From assembly GCF_002234675.1 (NCBI RefSeq), contig NC_019868.2:24504293-24568292 (forward strand): a DNA stretch of 64,000 bases. Reading direction: 5' to 3'. Source of the DNA: Oryzias latipes (taxonomy: Eukaryota; Chordata; Actinopteri; Beloniformes; Adrianichthyidae). The translations under genes and the position numbers were made by a program. Below are positions 57,270 through 64,000 of this stretch, piece after piece (the stretch's first letter is position 1; every line of letters begins with the position of its first letter). A model generated the notes under the pieces. That model was not told where the DNA came from and did not search any database. It was given only the letters and a program-made list of their open reading frames with translations.

Positions 57270-59810
57270 GATGCTGCTGCTGCAAAGGGGGGAATCCCCT
57301 GAGACGGTGGCAGGGGAGGGCGTCTGATGACACTGTGATGGCTCTGACGTGAGGCTACAGGTGTGTTTAACACACAGGTGAGGAGGAGTTCCCCAGAAGA
57401 CACAAAAACACAAAAGCAGAACTCTACAGCTTTTTCAAGAAAGAGTAGATCAGACGCTAAGGTGGAGATATTGACCCTATTTAAACAAAAAACAAGAAGA
57501 TGTTTAAAACATCAAAAACACCATTTTCATCAGATTACGTCTCAACCGTCGTGACTTGGGTTATGTCCGAATTCCCTTCCTACTTCTTCACCCATAAAAC
57601 CCTATGTATTGTGGTAACATCCAGTGTCCTGGATTGAAACTTACTTTTCTTTTAAAACAAGCCATTTGCTAAAGTAATAACCTAATAAATATACGATCAT
57701 TAAGACTTAATATGAATCCGCTCTGCTCTGATGAGGAAAACTTTGGTGTTTTAATTAAAAAATCTATTTACGTACACATTTTCAAAGGACAAATGGTTCA
57801 AACTGGTCTATATACATCAATCTAGTGAGCATGCAAATGCACACTGGTTTTTTGCAAACACTTCTGGGAAATGTCCAGAGCACTGGATTTTGGAATAGTA
57901 GGTTCGGACACCCAAAATAGGAATGGTGAACACACTATATGGTGCACTAAGTAGTGTGTAAATTTTGACACAAATGTAGTCTCCCCACATAGATACACAA
58001 TTACAAAAAAACCCCGTTCATTTAACGTTTGTTTGGCAGCTATAGAGACACAAACAGAGTAAGTAATAGTGTTGGAAATAGTACTAAAATACAATGATGA
58101 CACAAATTAGTGTCATCATTGTAGTACTGCATTTTTTTAAACACATCTGTCTTTGATGACTGTCACCAACAGGCTTATGCAGAGCTAGATGATGAGCTGA
58201 ATCAGGTGTGCTCCAGCAGGGCAACACATAGTGTGTGCTGAGGAAAACATGGTAATATATACGTGTGAAACTCAAATATCATCCATCTCATCCCCGATAA
58301 ACACAAAATTACCAAGAAGGACATTTTTCACACAGGAGAGACTTCGGTGAAATAGTTCAGAAATCTCCTCAGCATTCAGATGACATTTCAGGCTCGGTCA
58401 TTGATTTTCTCCTCATAGAGGAGTTTGGGTTTAAACATCATTAACCCTGAGTAATCCGGGGCCTTTTTGAGCTTTTTTTTTATATAATTTTTTCTAATAA
58501 TTTCCCTTTAAAACTGTTAAAACTATTCATCTTTTTGGTACAAACCCAGATTCTTCTATGTTTTTACAGATAGTTTTTATCGTCTTACACAATAATTCCA
58601 CTATGACTCTGAAACTGCACAAAAAGCCAATTCCAAAATGTAAATTGTTTTGTTACTGCAAAAATCACCAAAAATTAGATCTAACAATTTTTTTATGTTT
58701 TATTAAAAAAAGATAAAACTCCTAGAGACGAAATGAAAAAGTATAAATACAAAAACAAAGCAAAGACAACAATAAAATGAATAAATAAACCAGTTAAAGC
58801 TTTGTTTAACTAAATGCTTTAAGGATTTATTTAAAGTTATTATAAAAACTTTTGTTTTGTGGTGTAAACCTTAAATTAGCTAAAGAAGGTTTTTTGGAAG
58901 CTAGCCGTTAAATTCTGAATGAAAACTATACAAATTTCTACATCACTATTAACAGCTGTTGTGATTGGCAAACTCAGCAGTGAGCTCAGAGAGTACTGAG
59001 GCCTAAACTGCAGCAAAATATCAGAAAATACAAACTGTATATGGAAGGATAGACATAAACTGACGTGAAAAGATATAAAAAACCCACAACCCCTATAGGG
59101 AAACAATAACTATGACTCACACTTTGAAATACAGTAGAGCATGAACAATAGACGCTGTTAAAATCCCCCCAAAATCAAGAAAATAAGTACTGAATGTAGA
59201 AAAGTAGCTACTTAGTTGTGCATTACTCATCAGAAACTGGTTTCCACTACGGGTTGCTACTTTTTTAAATGGAACTGCCTCAAGCGTACGGTTGTATTGT
59301 GCCCTCCAGCAGAGGAGTTTGGGGTATTTTATATCAGAAAACAACAAGAAAAAACGGTTGTGAATGATTCCACTTTGCAGAGTGATAACAGGATAACTAC
59401 ACATGCATTTTACTTTCTACAGGGACAAATCAAATAGATACCTGTAGCTCTTTATTCAGTTTCCTCCCTTCTGATCTGCACCAGACGAAATCCTAGCGTG
59501 GTAGTCGACTCCCAGCTGATCACCTGCTGAATGCTCTCATACCAATTCTGTTCAAAAGTGATGTTTGAGCTCAGATAAGTTGCCAGTCAAAGGTCAGGCA
59601 GGAGACCTCCGATTGGCTGGCCGCAGAAAAGGCTAGTCGGATTGTCTTGTCTGAAAAGTCAACAACCTCTGTTGCTGACGAGGCCAATCACACACACAAA
59701 ATTATCAGTACCCCTTTTTTTTTTTAAATCACAAACTTCTATGTGTTGCAGCGAAGGTCCAACAGCACTCGGGTGATCTATGGCGACACGGTTACACTAG
59801 AACAGATAAA
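57270..59810. other. Upstream region of acsl1 with a MITE copy
   Basis: No coding exon is seen. A third M1 MITE copy lies at about 57560-57975: TTATGTCCGAATTCCC near the left, then CCAGAGCACTGGATTTTGGA, then GTGCACTAAGTAGTGTG near the right. The acsl1 non-coding first exon is expected here but could not be placed. Confidence 0.4.
57560..57975. repeat. MITE family M1, copy upstream of acsl1
   Basis: It shares CCAGAGCACTGGATTTTGGA with the 16190 copy and the TGTCCGAATTCCC-type left end with the 46870 copy. The ends are imperfectly inverted. Confidence 0.5.
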
Positions 59811-61481
59811 CAGGGTGTCTACAGATCTATAGGAGTCAAATTCAAGACTTTTAAATATGAATTGTAGACAATATGAACAAAGAAAATAAACAGCATGTAT
59901 AGTTTAGAAAACATACATGCAAACACCAAATAATTTAGGAAAAAGCCAAAACAATAGACTAAATTGTTAAATATTAGAAATCATCCACTATTATTGTCGT
60001 TCCGCACATGAATTGATAACAGTATCATCAAAATAGTGTTTTTAAGCAAACTACTCCAGGAAAAGATTGATCTAAAGGTATTTGGACTAGAAAAGTATGT
60101 TGGTCCTGACCGAGTCCTAAACCTTACGTTTGTTCTGTAATAAGACACCTCTGCTCCAAACCAAAGCTTGTACACAAGATCACATGACTGAAGATCTCTT
60201 CAGTCATTGGTCAGGAATTATGAGGGCGGAGCAAAGCAACAAGAGTCAAAATAATGGAAGTCCTGCACTTTGCTATCCTTGTGGGGACAGTTCACTTATT
60301 TAAACTTTACACTTAACTGACCATTTTTGAACATCTGTATCAACGCCAACACTTTTTACTTTGGTACGGCGGAAACTGAGGAGGTGTCGGCTAAGAAGGT
60401 ACGCTGAAGGAATGTGGATCACGTTAGAAGTTGTTTCTTGATTCATTTCAATGAGTTGCTGTGTCTCATTGTCATGGACCATGGTTCACGTTCCGGCTGT
60501 GTTTACATCCTGTAATGACTTACTACGGTGGCCGTTTTGGTCCAGTTGTTCCACTCCAAGGACGGATTGTATTCAGACTGAGGAATAGAACCGGAGTTTA
60601 TTACGATTGGAAACCAACCGAGACCACCTGGAAAGATGGGTCAGAGGGCGGTTCCTGAACCCGAACCGGGGTCTGCTTGGGTGTAATCAGACTGAAAATT
60701 TGTTTGGAAAAATTTGGAATAAACAAAATCTGGTTCACTTTAAGCGCATCAAATGTGTCCAGTCTGAAAACCCCCTCAACCACTAAATCTTTCCAAATCC
60801 ACATGTGTAATTTTGTAGCCTTGGTCACAAATCGCAAGTATTTTTTAAACTTATCTCAACTTCCTTAACTTTAACAAAAACTTTGCATGGCAACAAATAG
60901 GTAGGAAGCAACAATCTTTAAAATGTCATCAAGCAACTGTTCATCGTTGTTGCTCGTCCCCGTCCTCAGCACCCAGATCCCCTCTGACTTCAGTGTGGAG
61001 CCACACATTGTGCAGATACCAGAGGCAGCTTTTGTTCCACATGGCACATCCTTCATTATACCACAGGTCGCATCAATTGCAGAATTGGATGGAGTAGAGA
61101 GGAAACAAACAGCCTGCTGTTGCTCTGCACATGCGATTTGATCGCCTTGACCCCCGTCGATTTAGATGTCCTTTTGCAAATTATACAGTTTAATTCATAA
61201 GGGTTTCCCCTTTTTACCACCACAAGTAATTCATATTTTCGCGTCTTTTCTCCATGAATGTACATGTTCCCACAACAACAAGCATGAACTAATCGAGGTT
61301 AAACAATTTACCACCAGTTCACGACCAACGCAACCTGGAAATGTTTTTGTTTTTAGAGACAGGTCACATCAAGTTGGCAAGAAAAAAAAAAAAAACCTAT
61401 ACGTAAGAAATTAAGGCCATTTTTAAGGCCTAATAAAATTCAATTCAAGACCTTTTAAGACTTTTCAAGCATCTGTAAAAG
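59811..61481 (-). mobile_element. Decayed hAT-like element with zinc-finger-like ORF remnant
   Basis: The left end CAGGGTGTCTACAGATC is a known type of fish hAT terminus. The right end (GACCTTTTAAGACTTTTCAA, then CATCTGTAAAAGGGG) is a decayed partner. Subterminal TCAAGACTTTTAA repeats occur at both ends. On the minus strand at 61056-61265 a Cys-x2-Cys...His pattern (LNCIICKRTSKSTGVKAIKSH) resembles the BED/U1-like finger of hAT-type transposases. It is followed by further broken frames (60871-61056). No intact gene. Confidence 0.5.
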
Positions 61482-64000
61482 GGGATCCGAGGGGGACGAA
61501 ACTGCTGGTGTGTCCCAAAAAGTGCTGTTACAGTTTTATTTATGTCATTTTACTATTTTTAGAAGCTCGTTCTTTACATTTCCTGTTTTGAAACTCCAGA
61601 ACATTAAACTATTGTTCAACACAAAAAAACAAATAAGCTGTCATGTCTACTCAAAAACATCATTTGAATAAAGGTGGGAGTTACCAAAAAATTCTGATAC
61701 GTTCAGGGAAAATCTGTCCTTGATTGATTATATAGACTGTCCTCACAAAATCAGCTGAAGGAGTTGGAGACAAAGAGAGTGGAGCGGGGGTCACTGAAGG
61801 CAACACTTATCAGAAAGGTAAAAGGTTAGAAATAGAGGTGACTCCACAAAAGGGAGTCCAGATGATCTGCTGATGGCTCCAGGTTGTGTTTAAGAAAATA
61901 TGTCCAACAGCAGCAACTTTGGGATTAAAAAAAAAAAAGATCAAAATTAAAAGGGTGGCGTTGAATGGTCAGTGGGTGCTACCCACCGCTGCCCTCGCCG
62001 CCCCCCTTTTGAACCACCTGTCCTGATCTTGTTGATCCTTAAAATGTGCTGTAAGAAAGAAGAACCGCAAAAACAATATGGTCCTTACAGTCCAGGTCTG
62101 CTGCTAGGACATAATAAAAAAACTTCTGTGAGAATCTGCTTCAAAAGTGACAAAAGGCAAACTAAAAAGACACCAGACTGAGCATTGATGGTTTTTCATG
62201 ACTGTTTTGATTTAAGTTTATTTTTCATTGTTTTAAATTTTCTGAACTGATTTTACCATCATTCTGGTTTTTATTCAAATCTTAAATGAGGTTTGTGTGA
62301 TCCAGTGGTTATTATGCAGTCTACTGCCTTATATCCTTTCAAAATAAAAGACATCCGGCCTCAAATAAGATCCTCATTTTGCAGCAGATTTCCGTCAATT
62401 AAAAATTCAAGAAAGTCACACATGACATTTTTTTATCATTATGAATTTAATGTGTCTTCATCTATTTTCCTCCTTTCACTATATAATATGAATGTGAAAA
62501 CATGTGTCTAAAATCAATTTTTCTAATATAAATATGTTTTTTGTCTCTTAAAAGCAACTAGACACTGTTTAGCAGCAGGAGATCACATATAATTGTGCAT
62601 AAACTACTCCGATAGCAGATTGGACCTTTTACCATCATTTTTCTGAGTTATCCCAAATGTAAATATACATAACAAAACTTAATTGATTAAAATAAATTAA
62701 CCAAAACTAAAAAAAAAGTCTAGATATTCATTTTTTTCTTTAAGGCCAAAGAGCCACAAAAGAAGGATAAATGAGACTCCGGAGCCTCAGGTTGCAGAGT
62801 CCTGCTTTGGTTACAAAGACCTTTGTTCTGTTTATTTATTTACTGCAACTAATTAAAGATGAGGAGAATCAATCACTGTTATCAAGAAAGAAAAAAACCT
62901 TAGCACATCAGAAGACACACTGCTGCTCCTGGAGTCTCTGTGATCATACATTTAACAGATAACAAGGTTTTTTTTGTTTTTTGAGAGTTTTGAACGTTTT
63001 TCCAAACCAGTCATGTAAGGCACCATCATACCAAACTACCATAATGTTAAAATTTAACCAGCTGGTTAAAATGTTCTTTAGATATATATATTTTTTGCAG
63101 CAATATAATAATATAATAAGTCACAAAGCAATAAATCAGCAGACATATAAAACTCAAAGAGAGAACAAAAAGAACAATCCGTACTTCTGAAGTAATGTCA
63201 ATCTGGCAGAATTGAATTATCTCGGTTTATAAACAGTTATGTTGCAATTCTATGAAGAGAAACCTTAATTTTATTTTTTTATAACAACCCAATTTGTGCT
63301 TCAGTTTCCAGTTCAACTGAACATCAATTGTACTTTATGAAAAGTTGGCACACTTATAGTTTGTTTTACTTAATAAGATATTTTTAATGCAGGCAAATGA
63401 TATTTTACTCATTTTTTTATGTTTACTAAGCAAAGCTTTGAAAATACTTGCTTCAAAGTAAAACATTCCAAACTTTTATTCTATTAAATATATAGAAATT
63501 GAAGAAAAATATACATGAATGGGGTTTGTGGAGCCCAAACCACTGAAAATCTGTTAAATCGTTTGGCATTTGTGTGGCGGTTGGGTCTTAAGTTTTGATG
63601 CCAACTCCACCCCGTCTTATCAGGGCTGTGGGAACAACATATGCTCTCAAATGCAAGGACAGGGTTTTTAGGAGAGCTCGTTTGTTTGACGCAAGCAATA
63701 AATGCAGCATGGGATTGTGGGTGCAAGTTAATACCAAACAAGGCATCTTTCACCTGAAACCCTGAAGGGGTCCCAGTGCAAGTCTAGAGGGTCACTTCCA
63801 TGTTCCTGAAGCTTCTTCCAACACTTTCAACCATGCATCCATCTGAACACTAACCATGCAGAATCCTGTTTAAATGCATGAATGACGTCATAAATCAAAA
63901 CCCGTGCATGAAGGTGATGTCTGCATCATTCACAAAAACGAGCAAAACAAGGTAAGTTTTCAGACACAACAAAAGTCTCAATTTCCACCCATGCAACTAG
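61482..64000. other. Gene-free segment at right end
   Basis: No exon-like sequence recognised. It contains the second copy of the hAT-derived repeat (62290-62804) and AT-rich DNA. A 89-codon minus-strand frame at 63484-63753 has no recognisable motif and is probably chance or repeat-derived. Confidence 0.4.
62290..62804. mobile_element. hAT-derived dispersed repeat, copy 2
   Basis: Same order of blocks as 6450-6860, ending in CTCCGGAGCCTCAGGTTGCAGAGTCCTG (split here as CTCCGGAGCC and GGTTGCAGAGTCCTG). Both copies lack a clear opposite terminus. Confidence 0.5.

Noticed and set aside
63484-63753. 89-codon minus-strand frame near the right edge
   Set aside because: No recognisable domain, no splice context, and not in line with expected neighbours (HELT or SLC25A4 in human).

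Overview
The window looks like a piece of a teleost chromosome, probably a percomorph and possibly medaka-like. It has intron-rich vertebrate genes, compact AT-rich introns and typical fish repeats: Tc1/mariner, hAT, PIF/Harbinger, an IS3EU-like integrase transposon, a tRNA-derived SINE, LINE tails and GATA/CA microsatellites. The species call is inference; the teleost call is firm.

Four orthologous genes, all on the minus strand, were reconstructed exon by exon from splice sites and protein matches. From left to right they are irf2 (CDS 11863-16906, 8 coding exons, 320 aa), casp3 (33930-37486, 6 coding exons, 288 aa), cenpu (39440-44379, 13 confident coding exons plus a doubtful first exon, about 429 aa) and acsl1 (45738-57269, 20 coding exons, 698 aa). 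This is the human 4q35 order IRF2-CASP3-PRIMPOL-CENPU-ACSL1 with no recognisable PRIMPOL. The genes are neighbours but do not form a pathway: an interferon-response transcription factor, the executioner caspase, a kinetochore (CENP-O/P/Q/U/R) subunit and the long-chain acyl-CoA synthetase.

Layout: 1-9.3 kb is gene-free. It holds LINE, Tc1 and hAT relics and a group of CTCF-like motifs. 9.3-20.2 kb is irf2 with a long presumed 3'UTR and a CpG-rich 5' end. 20.86-27.30 kb is a complete 6.43-kb DNA transposon with 527-bp terminal inverted repeats and a 6-bp target duplication. It encodes a decayed DDE integrase gene and is itself invaded by two hAT elements and a retroposed tail. 27.5-31.0 kb holds a tRNA-SINE and an unclassified repeat compound with hairpins. 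33.7-39.1 kb is casp3 with its promoter, 39.4-44.5 kb cenpu, and 45.3-57.3 kb acsl1, whose introns hold Harbinger, Tc1 and nested MITE insertions. 57.3-64 kb is gene-free, with a decayed hAT and dispersed repeats.

The most interesting object is the IS3EU-like element. Its borders are resolved to the base and its inverted repeats are nearly identical, but its coding capacity is broken. It sits about 0.65 kb upstream of the presumed irf2 5' end.
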